64,000 nt of DNA from Cyanobium sp. CACIAM 14 (GCA_000708525.1 JMRP01000001.1:339257-403256), one strand, 5' to 3'. Counted from the first letter of the stretch, positions 17,911 to 26,134 are shown. Notes: generated by a model from the letters alone, not told the origin. Translations and numbers: made by a program.

Positions 17911-17930
17911 TGGTCCCGAATGAGACGCGA
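17911..17930 (+). repeat. GAGAC repeat, copy A
   Basis: The 20 bases TGGTCCCGAATGAGACGCGA form the fullest copy of a short dispersed element. GGTCCC inside it pairs with GGGACC at 17931-17936, so copy A can also fold. Copies B (18207) and C (18986) share its core. Confidence 0.5.
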
Positions 17931-17989
17931 GGGACCATGGTCGCGGTCCGCCGCGTTCCGATCCGAGCTGCACCAGCAACGCCTCTCCC

Positions 17990-18019
17990 CCTCGATGTGG
18001 CAGAGCTGCCACATCGAGG
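17990..18019. repeat. perfect 13-bp inverted repeat (hairpin)
   Basis: CCTCGATGTGGCA at 17990-18002 is followed by a four-base loop GAGC and its exact complement TGCCACATCGAGG at 18007-18019. The structure would be a very stable stem-loop. It is 120 bases after apcD and could be a transcription terminator, an RNA-protecting structure or a mobile repeat. Confidence 0.7.
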
Positions 18020-18206
18020 CTGCAACGACGCCGCCGGACAGGCTGGGAGGACGTCCGCTGGGCTTCCCAATCAGGGATTTCCTATGTCGGCAGCCATGGT
18101 CGTGCCGGCTGACACCGGAGTGGCGCAGCGGGTTCAAAGCATCAACCGGCCGCTGCCGTTGAGAAGGTGCACGACCGGATCGGATGCAACCCAACGATCC
18201 CGCATA

Positions 18207-18221
18207 TCCCGAATGAGACGC
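18207..18221 (+). repeat. GAGAC repeat, copy B
   Basis: TCCCGAATGAGACGC matches copy A exactly over 15 bases. It is followed by CTTTCTG and GTCTCA, so TGAGAC (18214-18219) and GTCTCA (18229-18234) form an inverted repeat here too. Confidence 0.5.
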
Positions 18222-18845
18222 CTTTCTGGTCTCACGCCAAGTCACGGTCAGGATAAAAAGGAACGGAAACCAGGGGCGCTTTGGCGAATGGTGCGAACCC
18301 GGGGAACGGAAGCGTCTCCCCGCCGGGAGAGAGCGGGCGTCCTCGGGGAGCGCCTCGACCTTCTCATCCGAGAATCAGAGCTGGTCCCGATCATGGACCA
18401 GGCCGCGGCGCATGGGATGGCCGCGCAACTCTCGCAGGCCGGGCTCCTCCTGTCCCAGTTGCACCAGCCGCCGCCCCGCCCACGCCAGCGCCCCCAGAGG
18501 GACTGGAGGGCGATGCGGCAGGACGACGTACCTGGCGTATCTGTGTCAAAGACAGATGCGCAAGCCCGATCAGATCAGATCCCGGAAGGGTTTTCGGGTG
18601 TCCAGATTCTGTCCATCGGCGCTGCCTGAGGGACTGTGGCCAGGACAGATCCTCTCGAAGTGCCTGGATGGTCCCGGAGCCAATGACTCATCCCGGAACC
18701 AGGGGCTTCGACACTCGCCATGGGGCCTCAAGGACCCACGGGTCAGCCCTCCGCAGTTGAAATCACCGAAAAATCACGATCCCCCTGGACGCACTGTTGA
18801 CGCAGTCCTGGACCCGGTCCGCGTCTCAGGCTGGACATGTGCATC

Positions 18846-18873
18846 CGGTCATTGGCCAGCTGGCCAATGACCG
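18846..18873. repeat. 28-bp perfect palindrome
   Basis: CGGTCATTGGCCAG at 18846-18859 is followed directly by its exact reverse complement CTGGCCAATGACCG, with no spacer. It contains nested TGGCCA and CAGCTG palindromes. As DNA it could be a dimeric protein binding site or a cruciform; as RNA, a stem with a minimal loop. It lies 217 bases past the 3' end of the J-domain gene. Confidence 0.75.
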
Positions 18874-18985
18874 ATGGGACAGCGCCAAGGCGATGGAAGG
18901 GAAGGCACGGGAGCTCCCGGTGGGCATCCAGGCCAGATGCTTCCCGAGCCGCGCGGACCGGCGCGGAACAAGAACAGCCTCCAGA

Positions 18986-19005
18986 TGGTCCCCGATGAGA
19001 CACGA
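18986..19005 (+). repeat. GAGAC repeat, copy C
   Basis: TGGTCCCCGATGAGACACGA matches copy A at 17 of 20 positions by eye. It is followed by further GGTCTT, TGAGACGC and GGTCTC words leading into the hairpin at 19028-19054. Confidence 0.45.
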
Positions 19006-19027
19006 AACTGGTCTTGCCTGAGACGCA

Positions 19028-19054
19028 AGGCTGGTCTCTGCATGAGACCAGCCT
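19028..19054. terminator. 11-bp perfect hairpin downstream of the J-domain gene
   Basis: AGGCTGGTCTC at 19028-19038 pairs exactly with GAGACCAGCCT at 19044-19054 around the loop TGCAT. On the minus strand it sits 36 bases after the J-domain gene stop, a sensible place for a terminator or mRNA end. No clear T-tract follows. It contains the same GTCTC/GAGAC word as the repeats. Confidence 0.45.
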
Positions 19055-19089
19055 GAGCTCCCTGGGACGCAGTCTTTGGGTTCTGTGCG

Positions 19090-20118
19090 TCAGCGATCCT
19101 CGGAGGCCCGTTGGCGGTAAAGCTCCTTGAGGAGCTGGTAGGCCTCGTTGAGTCGCCGCATCGCCTCCACCGACCCTCCCGCATCGGGATGGTGGTTCTG
19201 GGCCATCTCCCGGTAGGCCTCCCGGATCTGGGCAAGGGTGAGGCGCTGGCCGGGGTCGGTGGGAAGCTGCAGCAACCGCAGGGCGCCGTGCAGGGTCATG
19301 GTGTGCTCGAGCGTCTGGAAGGAGGTACCCCTGCGGCGACGACGGAAACGGTGCACGAAGCGACGAATCAGGGTGGGGATGCGCAGAGTCAGGGTGGATC
19401 CGCTGAAAGGATCCTCGAGCACCCCGGCGGTGACCATCACCCGCTCGAAGCTCGGTGGCCCCTCGCTCCAGCCGGGCACGAACTGCAGCATCACCTGACA
19501 GGCCGAGGACCAGGTGAACGTGCGGCCGTCGCTCTGGTCGGACTGGGGCCAGATGTCCTGAGCCAGCCAGACCATGGCCGCTTCCAGAACGGTGGCGGTG
19601 GCCGGCTGGCCGTACAGCGCCAGCCAGTGGTTGCTCACCTCCTCCATCGCCTGCTGCACCACGTCGCTGGCGAGGGGAGGCAAGGGAGGCGACCCCGAAG
19701 GCGAGGGAGCAGGGGAGCGCAGACTGCGCCGGATCACCTCGGACCGGCGCCGTACGAAGCCAGGCAGATCGATCCCCCCGCCACCGCGCCCGCTGGGGGC
19801 AGGAGTCTGCGCCGGCCCATCCCATTCGAACTCGGCCTGGAGAGACTCGATCGCCCCGCGGCCCACCAGCACCAGAGCGCCCTGCTCCTCGAGATCTCCA
19901 TCACCCTCATGGAGGTGGGGAGCAGGTTCGAGGGATCCGCCGAGCTCGTCCCTCTCGTCGCCGGCGCCGGAGTCGAAGAGATCGTCGAGCAGCCGCTGGA
20001 GCACGTCGCCGCGGCTGCGGATGCCCCACTCCCGCCGCAGGTTGTCGAGATGGGAGACCAGCTCGCGGGAGAGATCGAGGCTGATCCTCTGCTTGGCGTC
20101 GTTCCTTCGCTCAGCCAC
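19090..20118 (-). CDS. J-domain protein with N-terminal ribbon-helix-helix-like segment
   Basis: A 342-residue protein. Residues about 8-48 (QRISLDLSRELVSHLDNLRR, then a helix ending LQRLLDDLF) resemble a ribbon-helix-helix DNA-binding unit. A low-complexity acidic and proline-rich middle (50-150) follows, then a conserved-looking region at 150-270. A J domain occupies about 277-338, with the diagnostic HPD in NHHPDAGGS, so it should stimulate an Hsp70 (DnaK). There is no glycine-rich or zinc-finger part, making it a class III J protein. GTG start. The client and any DNA target are unknown. Confidence 0.82.
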   Translation of the reverse strand: MAERRNDAKQRISLDLSRELVSHLDNLRREWGIRSRGDVLQRLLDDLFDSGAGDERDELGGSLEPAPHLHEGDGDLEEQGALVLVGRGAIESLQAEFEWDGPAQTPAPSGRGGGGIDLPGFVRRRSEVIRRSLRSPAPSPSGSPPLPPLASDVVQQAMEEVSNHWLALYGQPATATVLEAAMVWLAQDIWPQSDQSDGRTFTWSSACQVMLQFVPGWSEGPPSFERVMVTAGVLEDPFSGSTLTLRIPTLIRRFVHRFRRRRRGTSFQTLEHTMTLHGALRLLQLPTDPGQRLTLAQIREAYREMAQNHHPDAGGSVEAMRRLNEAYQLLKELYRQRASEDR

Positions 20119-20161
20119 GACGGCGGTCCTTCGGCGCTGGGGTCCGATGCATCCGGTGAAT

Positions 20162-21835
20162 TCAGGGTGCCTGCTGGCCGCGCAGGAACTGCTGCTGCGC
20201 CTCCACCGCCTCCCGGTAGCGGTCCACCAGGGTGTTCCCCTGGAACCCCCTGCCGGAACTGCTCCGCAGCGGGGAGACCAGGGGAGAGGGAGCGAAGGGG
20301 GATCGGTTGATGGATCCGGGCACCGGCGGAGGCGGCTGCATCCAGCCGGGCGAGGAGGCCGGTCGGAGAATCTGGGGAGGAGGAACCAGGGGCCCGGTGC
20401 CGGGGCCTGGCGTGGGGACGTCGGACAGAGGAGCCGGGGCGATCGTCACCTCCGGCGGCGGCGCGGCGGGAGGCTGGGGAGGGCGTGTGGCGGCACCGGC
20501 CCGGGCCAGTTCCTGGAGCCGCTCCCGCTCCTGGACGACGGCCAGCTGACTGGCGCTCACGACACTCAGCAGGTGGCCGGGGGTGGCGTCGGCCGGATAG
20601 ACCAGACTGACGCGCACAGGCGTGACCTCGCCAGGAACCAGATCGATCTGCCCCAGGGAGAGGCTCTGGCCGGAGCGGAGGCCGACATGCACCTCCCGCA
20701 GACCGGCAGGGGTCTGGATCTGGATCGAACCCCGAAAGGCCGTGAAGGGGCGACCTCCGATCATGGTGGGATGGCTCATGACCAGTTCGTAAGGCCCGCT
20801 TCCCCGCAAGTTCAGGGTGACGTCGAAGCGCACCCCGTAGGTTCCGACGTTGTCGAGCGATGAATCGACCATGCGGCTGGCCAGAGGATTCACCTGCACG
20901 TCCCGGGTGCCGAAATTGGTCCGGTCGGTGCTGGTGAGCGGCACGTGCAGCGGTCCTTCGGTCTGCAGGTCGTGGCTGATGGTCGCCTGGTAGGCATCGC
21001 CAAGGGCCACTCCACCCACCCGGGAGAAGATCAGACGGTTGTGGATGTCGTTGATCCGACTCAGATAGACCCGCCCCGGTGCCAGCAGCCCCTGATCCAG
21101 CACAGCCAGAACATCGGCATCGGAGCTCGGGTTCTTGGCCGCCACCACGGCCATCTGGAACGGACCGTCGCTGCGGCCGCGCAGCAGGGCGTTGGCGATG
21201 CCGAGGGCCGGCAGCTGCGTCTGGAAGAGGACGATGCGGCTGCGGGCGGGAATGGTGATCTCATCGGCGAGCCGGCTGTCCAGCCTGCCGCGGAGCATCT
21301 GCACCGCCGTGGCATCGCCCGGGCCGGTGTTCCACGGCCGCGGGCCCAGGGGCTTCACCCCCATCAGGTTGTTGGCGAGGTAGGGAGCTTCGAAGCTGTT
21401 GCGCACCGCGCCGGTCATGAAGCGGATGTGGACCGGACGCACGCCCGGATTGATGAGGATGGCCGCGAGGGTGAGTTCGTCGCGACGATCCGAGGGGGAG
21501 ATGGAGCGGCGGTTGGGCGGGAAGTACTTGTGGTGCAGATGCATGCCGAAATCGCCGTTGAAGGTGTATTCGGCGTTGCGCAGAGGCTGTCCGCTCTCGC
21601 TGGCGTAGGAATAGCCGGGGGTGGTGCTGATCAGGATGCCCGGGCCCTCCACCTCCTCGGGCTGGTTCGAATGCAGCACCGGCACGTTGTTGAAGGTGCC
21701 GTTGAGGGGGCGTGCCCGCTGACCCGCCATCAGAGCCACGTAAGCCTGGGCCGGCAGGGGTTGCTGCAGGACCGCCGCACCCAGACCCAGGGCAAGCCAG
21801 ATACCGATGGGACCAATGGGAGCGACCGATCTCAA
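20162..21835 (-). CDS. DUF3370 family exported protein
   Basis: About 557 residues with an N-terminal hydrophobic export signal (GIWLALGLGAAVLQQPLPAQA). The central region contains LNGTFNNVPVLHSNQPEE, LRNAEYTFNGDFGMHLHHKY and VGTYGVRFDVTLNLRGSGPY, which I recognise as the cyanobacterial DUF3370 family of unknown function. The last 120 residues are proline-rich. The frame is open up to ATG at 22087, but that extension is arginine/proline-rich; a TTG at 21833-21835 just before the signal peptide is preferred. This start is uncertain. Confidence 0.75.
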   Translation of the reverse strand: MRSVAPIGPIGIWLALGLGAAVLQQPLPAQAYVALMAGQRARPLNGTFNNVPVLHSNQPEEVEGPGILISTTPGYSYASESGQPLRNAEYTFNGDFGMHLHHKYFPPNRRSISPSDRRDELTLAAILINPGVRPVHIRFMTGAVRNSFEAPYLANNLMGVKPLGPRPWNTGPGDATAVQMLRGRLDSRLADEITIPARSRIVLFQTQLPALGIANALLRGRSDGPFQMAVVAAKNPSSDADVLAVLDQGLLAPGRVYLSRINDIHNRLIFSRVGGVALGDAYQATISHDLQTEGPLHVPLTSTDRTNFGTRDVQVNPLASRMVDSSLDNVGTYGVRFDVTLNLRGSGPYELVMSHPTMIGGRPFTAFRGSIQIQTPAGLREVHVGLRSGQSLSLGQIDLVPGEVTPVRVSLVYPADATPGHLLSVVSASQLAVVQERERLQELARAGAATRPPQPPAAPPPEVTIAPAPLSDVPTPGPGTGPLVPPPQILRPASSPGWMQPPPPVPGSINRSPFAPSPLVSPLRSSSGRGFQGNTLVDRYREAVEAQQQFLRGQQAP

Positions 21836-22085
21836 ACTGCGACTGGCTGGGTTGGCAGGACGACGATGGTGGAGTATCGCCTGTTGGCCCCTTCCTGCGC
21901 TGACGCGGAGAGGACCGGCGGGACCGCACGGCCTGGCAGGAACCCACGCCCACCAGGGCAGGGGTGGAGCTCTGGCCCACCGCTGCTCGGGTGAACCGCA
22001 GGCCAGCGATCCCATGGGATGGACCGCGGCGCCCCCGGTGGAAGCGTTGGGCTCGCTAGAACGTTCGGACTCTGCAGATTTTGTC
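21836..22085. promoter_or_regulatory. probable divergent promoter region
   Basis: The 250 bases between the proposed start of the DUF3370 gene and the small plus-strand gene at 22086. Both strands stay open, but the products look non-coding (Pro/Gly/Arg-rich). I see no clear -10/-35 pair. If the DUF3370 protein begins at 22087 instead, this stretch is coding. Confidence 0.3.
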
Positions 22086-22277
22086 ATGATTCCTCCCCTC
22101 GGGTGCTGCTCCGGCTCGGAGTCCGGATCCGGCGCCCTGCGGCGGTATCAGGAACGCAAGCTGCGTCTGCTGAGCTTCTGGAGGGATGGGGTCGAGCGGC
22201 AGCTCGCCGCCCTCAACGCGGCCATCAGCACCCTGGAACAACAGATGCACCGGGATCAGAGAGATCCCCAGGCCTGA
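22086..22277 (+). CDS. small predicted coiled-coil protein
   Basis: A 63-residue protein: a short Ser/Gly-rich start, then a charged amphipathic helix from about 17 to 58 (ALRRYQERKLRLLSFWRDG, then a leucine/alanine heptad-like run ending LEQQM). Such short helical proteins recur in picocyanobacteria, but I know no function. ATG is at 22086-22088. The last 53 bases overlap the 3' end of the sigma factor gene in antisense, and the ATG overlaps an alternative start of the DUF3370 frame. It may be a real gene or a lucky open frame. Confidence 0.5.
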   Translation: MIPPLGCCSGSESGSGALRRYQERKLRLLSFWRDGVERQLAALNAAISTLEQQMHRDQRDPQA

Positions 22278-23055
22278 CGCCCTGGATGTCCATGTGCTGG
22301 CGCAGCTGTTCCAACCCCTTGTGAAGCAGGCGCTTCACCGTCATCGGACTGACGGCCATCTGCCGTCCCAGTCGGCGGTAGCTCCAGCCGCCCAGGACCA
22401 CCTGCCGCACGACCAGGCTCTGACGAGGCTCCAACAGAGCCAGCATCGCCTCCACCGGTGAAGCCTCCGGCGAAGACACCCGCCCGTTCGCCGCTTCGGA
22501 CGGCAGTTCCGTAGCGACGGAGGTTGCCAGGGCTTCGGCCAGGGCCGGATCGTCCAGGTGCGCGGGCCTGGCCAGCTGACGCTGCATCTCCAGCCGTTGC
22601 CATTCCTCCCCGCTGACCCCCAGGGTCCGGCACAGGGCGGCGATGCCCTGGGTTCCCCCGGCGAGCACCGCCGGGTGATTCCTCAGCCGGTTGAAACGCT
22701 CCTGCAGTTCGGCCTGTCGCCGCGGCAGTCGCACCAGAGGAGCCGCATCCCGAAGGTAGTGGAGGATCGCCCCGCGGATGTGGGGGCGGGCGAAGGCCTC
22801 GAAGGGGGTCTGCCGATCCTCGCTGTAGAGCTCGGCGGCCCGGATCAGCCCCATCAGGCCGACCTGAAGCAGGTCCTCGACGGATTCGCGACTGCAGCGG
22901 GCGTAATGAACCGCCAGCGGCCGGACCACGCTGCGGTAACGCTCCACGCGCCGGTTGCGTTCCTGAACCGCGCTGGCCGGGATTGACCTCCGCCCGGGAC
23001 GGCTGACCGCCGCCGTGGGACGGGTCTGGAGAGAGATGGAGACGGATGAGGCCAT
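22225..23055 (-). CDS. group 3 sigma-70 factor, SigF-like
   Basis: A 276-residue alternative sigma factor. Region 2 lies at about 36-105, including VEDLLQVGLMGLIRAAELY (2.1-2.2) and FEAFARPHIRGAILHYLRD (2.3-2.4). Region 3 follows (RLPRRQAELQERFNRL), and region 4 with a helix-turn-helix is at about 205-255 (GWSYRRLGRQMAVSPMTVKR). There is no region 1.1, so it is not a housekeeping factor. The layout resembles cyanobacterial SigF, linked to motility and stress, but the exact subgroup is an inference. No anti-sigma gene is adjacent. Confidence 0.88.
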   Translation of the reverse strand: MASSVSISLQTRPTAAVSRPGRRSIPASAVQERNRRVERYRSVVRPLAVHYARCSRESVEDLLQVGLMGLIRAAELYSEDRQTPFEAFARPHIRGAILHYLRDAAPLVRLPRRQAELQERFNRLRNHPAVLAGGTQGIAALCRTLGVSGEEWQRLEMQRQLARPAHLDDPALAEALATSVATELPSEAANGRVSSPEASPVEAMLALLEPRQSLVVRQVVLGGWSYRRLGRQMAVSPMTVKRLLHKGLEQLRQHMDIQGVRPGDLSDPGASVVPGC

Positions 23056-23230
23056 GGGACGAAGCCTTGACGACTGGCTGGAGACGTGGATGTGGATGGT
23101 GGAACCACCTGCCAGCGGATCGGGGTTGGCAGGCGGAACTTCTTCCAGAGAGCGCCAGGGTCAGCACGAGCCGCAACCGTGGAAACACGGGAGTTCCCCT
23201 CACGGGCAGGGTCATGGGCCTGGTGCCGGC

Positions 23231-24058
23231 TCAGCCGGCGGCGGCCACCGCTTCCAGGAGCGCCCAGGGGCCATGCCGCTCCAGCCAGCCGTGGTCGGCC
23301 CCATCGGTGCTGAGCAGATACCCCGCGAATCCCAGGGCATTGACACTGAACCCGGCGCAGTGTTCCCGCACCCGACGCACGGTCATGAACCACTGGTCGT
23401 CGAAGAGCAGGTTGTAGGGATGGAGCGGATGGGGGTGATGGGCGGGCTCTCCCAGCCCGAGGGCCAGGGCATGGGCCCGGTACAGCGTCTCCAGATCGGA
23501 ACTTCCTGCGGGGTCGGTGCGCAGGCTGAGCTGATAGGCCCAGCGCCAGGGCGGATCACGTCCCTCCAGTTGCGCCAGCAGCCGGGGGGCGAGAGGGCAG
23601 CTGCTCTCGCCCGCGCGGCGGGGGAGGAGCTGGAGATGACGGTGGGGCTGGCTGGCCCCGGAGCGGGCGCCGCTGTTGAAGAACCACAATCCGCCGGTGT
23701 CCCGGCTCACCTGGGCCACCGCCTGCCAGTCGGAGGGCTCCAGCCAACCGCCCTGGGGCCGCCAGTCGCGGGTGATCACGAGGAGATGGGCCTCCTGAAC
23801 CGGGAATTTGTTGAGGAGCAGTACATGCCCCGGCTCGAGCAGATCCACCTGCAAAGGCCGGTCCCAGGGCAGGAAGGGGTTCGGCCGGGGTCCTCCCCGA
23901 CGCAGCTGGCGGGGTGGTGCGTTGAGCAGCCGGCGCACCACGAAGGGCTCGACGCCCGGTAGCGGGAGGATCTCCGTTTCGAGGGGCACAAGGGCTCCGA
24001 GCCGGCGTGCCCGCTCCGCCACCTCCCTCGCCCGATGCCACTGACGCTCAGCTCGCAC
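23231..24058 (-). CDS. diadenosine tetraphosphate phosphorylase / ATP adenylyltransferase
   Basis: A 275-residue HIT-superfamily Apa enzyme, which phosphorolyses Ap4A to ADP and ATP. PFLPWDRPLQVDLLEPGHVL and LLNKFPVQEAHLLVITR are conserved N-terminal blocks. The active site SQPHRHLQLLP provides the HxHxQ motif with the catalytic histidine, and HPYNLLFDDQWFM is the C-terminal block. The GTG start at 24058 overlaps the end of the SpoIID-like gene by 11 bases, suggesting coupled translation. Confidence 0.9.
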   Translation of the reverse strand: MRAERQWHRAREVAERARRLGALVPLETEILPLPGVEPFVVRRLLNAPPRQLRRGGPRPNPFLPWDRPLQVDLLEPGHVLLLNKFPVQEAHLLVITRDWRPQGGWLEPSDWQAVAQVSRDTGGLWFFNSGARSGASQPHRHLQLLPRRAGESSCPLAPRLLAQLEGRDPPWRWAYQLSLRTDPAGSSDLETLYRAHALALGLGEPAHHPHPLHPYNLLFDDQWFMTVRRVREHCAGFSVNALGFAGYLLSTDGADHGWLERHGPWALLEAVAAAG

Positions 24059-25130
24059 CGGCCTGCAGACGGGCCAGGGAGGCGCCCTGGTAATAGCGCC
24101 CGAGAATCTCGTTGTATCGCAGTCCCTGCTCCGCCAGATCCTGGGCGCCGTGCTGGCTCATGCTCGCCCCCAGGTGGCCATGGGCCTCCTGGCTGATGCG
24201 GCTGGTGGCGGCGTAGAGGCTCTCGACGATCCCGCCCTGGTAACTCAGGATCACCCCGGAGGTGCTGGCGGTGGCCTGACGGGTGCGGGCGGTGACGCTG
24301 CCCAGCCCCCGGTAGGCCTGCCAGCGGGTGGTGTCGCCCAGATGCCAGTGGGTGCTGGCGGGCCTGGCCATGTGGGCCATGGCATAGGAGCGGGCCGCCA
24401 CGGCCTGGGCCCTCAGGGCCTCCATGTTCCAGCCACTGGGCATCTCGGCTCCCACCACGGAGCTCACGTAGCGCTCCAGCGGCAGGTGATTCACCACCTG
24501 AAATCCCTCCGAGCCCCGCAGCACCCGCAGCCGGCCTTCGTAGGGCTGGCCATCCACCAGCAGGACATCCCCTGGACCGGTCTCCATCCAGACCTCGGAC
24601 CGGCCGCTTAGGGCGGCCACGAGATCGGCGGCCATGGCCGTATCCCCATGCTGCAGGGCCTGGCCGCTGCGGTCCAGCAGGCGCCAGGGACCGGTGGCGG
24701 AGAGGCGGGGCGAGGCCGAGGCCCCCAGCAGGGCCACCCTGATCTCGAGGGGGACCTCCGGACCCGGTGCCGGCTCCGCCAGGGAGTGGTCGGGGTTGCT
24801 CAAACCGGCCCGGTGAGCCCTCAGCGAAGCAGCCGCCAGAAGGTCCCGGTCCTGGGGAGTCGGCACCGCTCGGGTCGGCCGGGACATCTCCCGGGGTTGG
24901 GCGATGAGGGCCTCGAGCAGCTCGGCATCGGAGGTGGAACGGTTTCCGGGAAGCAGCTCCTGGGAAGCGAAACCGGCACCGACCGCCAGGACCGCCATGG
25001 GAGCGGTGACCAGGAGCGGATGTCGACGTGCCCCCTGCAGCAGCCTTCGGCCGCTGGCACGGAGCATGGCGATGGTGGCCGCGACGTGCCGGCTCAAGGT
25101 GGGGGATCCAGAACGCTTCCGCCGGATCAT
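24048..25130 (-). CDS. SpoIID/LytB domain cell-wall protein
   Basis: A 360-residue protein with one N-terminal membrane anchor (about 38-58, LLVTAPMAVLAVGAGFASQ) and a SpoIID/LytB domain from about 190 to 350. Diagnostic stretches are LRGSEGFQVVNHLPLERYV, VVGAEMPSGWNMEALRAQAVAARSYA (residue pattern AEMP...ALRAQA) and YQGGIVESLYAATS. SpoIID is a lytic transglycosylase acting on peptide-free glycan; outside sporulating bacteria the role is probably wall remodelling. No sporulation is implied. Confidence 0.88.
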   Translation of the reverse strand: MIRRKRSGSPTLSRHVAATIAMLRASGRRLLQGARRHPLLVTAPMAVLAVGAGFASQELLPGNRSTSDAELLEALIAQPREMSRPTRAVPTPQDRDLLAAASLRAHRAGLSNPDHSLAEPAPGPEVPLEIRVALLGASASPRLSATGPWRLLDRSGQALQHGDTAMAADLVAALSGRSEVWMETGPGDVLLVDGQPYEGRLRVLRGSEGFQVVNHLPLERYVSSVVGAEMPSGWNMEALRAQAVAARSYAMAHMARPASTHWHLGDTTRWQAYRGLGSVTARTRQATASTSGVILSYQGGIVESLYAATSRISQEAHGHLGASMSQHGAQDLAEQGLRYNEILGRYYQGASLARLQAGAS

Positions 25131-25213
25131 GCCTGAGAATCCGCCCTTCGACGTGTTTCGGCCAGGACGGTCGACGCATTGCCCCCGGGGCCGCGTCGCC
25201 GAGGGGGGGCGCC

Positions 25214-26134
25214 TCAGCCGATCGCTTCGGCTTTCAGATCCCGTCGCATCAGCTCCTGAACCGCCTGCCGGGCCTCCACCCGGCCACTGAGCAGCCGCAC
25301 CACCTGCCGGCAGATGGGCAGCTGCCAGCCTTCCCGTCTGGCGAGAGACAGGGCCGCCCGAGCCGTCCTGGGACCCTCGACGGTGGCGCCGATCCTCTCC
25401 AGGGCCTCACCCTCGCCGCAGCCCTGGGCCAGCAGGGTGCCGAAGCGGTAGTTGCGGCTGAGGCTGCTGTTGGCGGTGGCCAGCAGATCCCCCAGCCCCG
25501 CCAGCCCATAGACGGTGCTGCGCTGGCCTCCCAGCGCCCTGAGCACCACGGCGATCTCCGCCAGCCCACGGCAGAGCAGCGAAGCCTTGGCATTGGCCCC
25601 GAGGCCCAGGCCGTCGCTGACCCCGGCGGCCAGGGCCATCACGTTCTTGAGGGCGCCGGCGGCCTCGGTGCCGATCGGATCGTCGTTGGTGTACAGCCGC
25701 AGGTTGGGGGTGTTGAGCTGCTCCTGAAGCCGGCGGGCCAGGGCCGTGTCGACGCTGCTCAGCACGCTGGCGGCCGGCAGCCCCTGATCCAGCTCCTGGG
25801 CCAGGTTGGGACCGCTCAGCACCAGCAGCGGCACCCCGGGGAGATGCTGCCGCCACAGCTGGCTGGCAGTGCAGAGTCCCTCCAGGTCGATGCCCTTGCT
25901 GCAGCTGAGAAGCGGCAGGCCCGCGGGCCAGTGACCGCTCAGCCGTGCGGCCAGCGGCGCCACGCCGGCCATCGACACCGCAACCACCGCCAGATCACAG
26001 GCCAGCAGGAGCTCCCCGGGATCTCCTCCATCCCGCCGGGACCAGCTCCTGAGGCTGTGGCCGTGCCGCTCCCAGAGACGCAGCAGTGTGCCGCCCCAGG
26101 CGCCACGCCCCAGAACGGTGATGCGCAGAGGCAT
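25214..26134 (-). CDS. gpsA: glycerol-3-phosphate dehydrogenase [NAD(P)+]
   Basis: A 306-residue enzyme reducing dihydroxyacetone phosphate to sn-glycerol-3-phosphate for glycerolipids. The Rossmann motif is LGRGAWGGTL at about 7-16, SCSKGID follows near residue 100, and the catalytic core has TEAAGALKNVMALAAGV with the active lysine, then GLGANAKASLLCRGLAE. The frame runs upstream, but ATG at 26132-26134 gives the canonical start MPLRITVLG. It is divergent from the SDR gene with 79 bases between. Confidence 0.95.
   Translation of the reverse strand: MPLRITVLGRGAWGGTLLRLWERHGHSLRSWSRRDGGDPGELLLACDLAVVAVSMAGVAPLAARLSGHWPAGLPLLSCSKGIDLEGLCTASQLWRQHLPGVPLLVLSGPNLAQELDQGLPAASVLSSVDTALARRLQEQLNTPNLRLYTNDDPIGTEAAGALKNVMALAAGVSDGLGLGANAKASLLCRGLAEIAVVLRALGGQRSTVYGLAGLGDLLATANSSLSRNYRFGTLLAQGCGEGEALERIGATVEGPRTARAALSLARREGWQLPICRQVVRLLSGRVEARQAVQELMRRDLKAEAIG

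Larger units (their letters stand above)
17870..19089. other. 1.2-kb palindrome-rich intergenic region
   Basis: No open frame here resembles a known protein; those present overlap on both strands and give Arg/Pro/Ser-rich products. Instead there are several near-perfect inverted repeats and at least three copies of a short element around CCGA(A)TGAGAC, entered separately. GAGAC/GTCTC words recur through the region and several form hairpins. It separates apcD from a J-domain gene on the opposite strand, so both 3' ends face it. It could be a decayed gene, a repeat cluster or a home for small RNAs. Confidence 0.6.

Noticed and set aside
18240..18290. Possible Yfr-type small RNA (GGAAAC motif near 18262)
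   Set aside because: Only a single short motif is present, without the expected stem-loop pair or terminator.
17712..18629. A 305-codon frame and several smaller ones in the region after apcD
   Set aside because: It begins inside apcD in another frame, crosses strong hairpins, and the product is Arg/Pro-rich with no family; the frames overlap on both strands.
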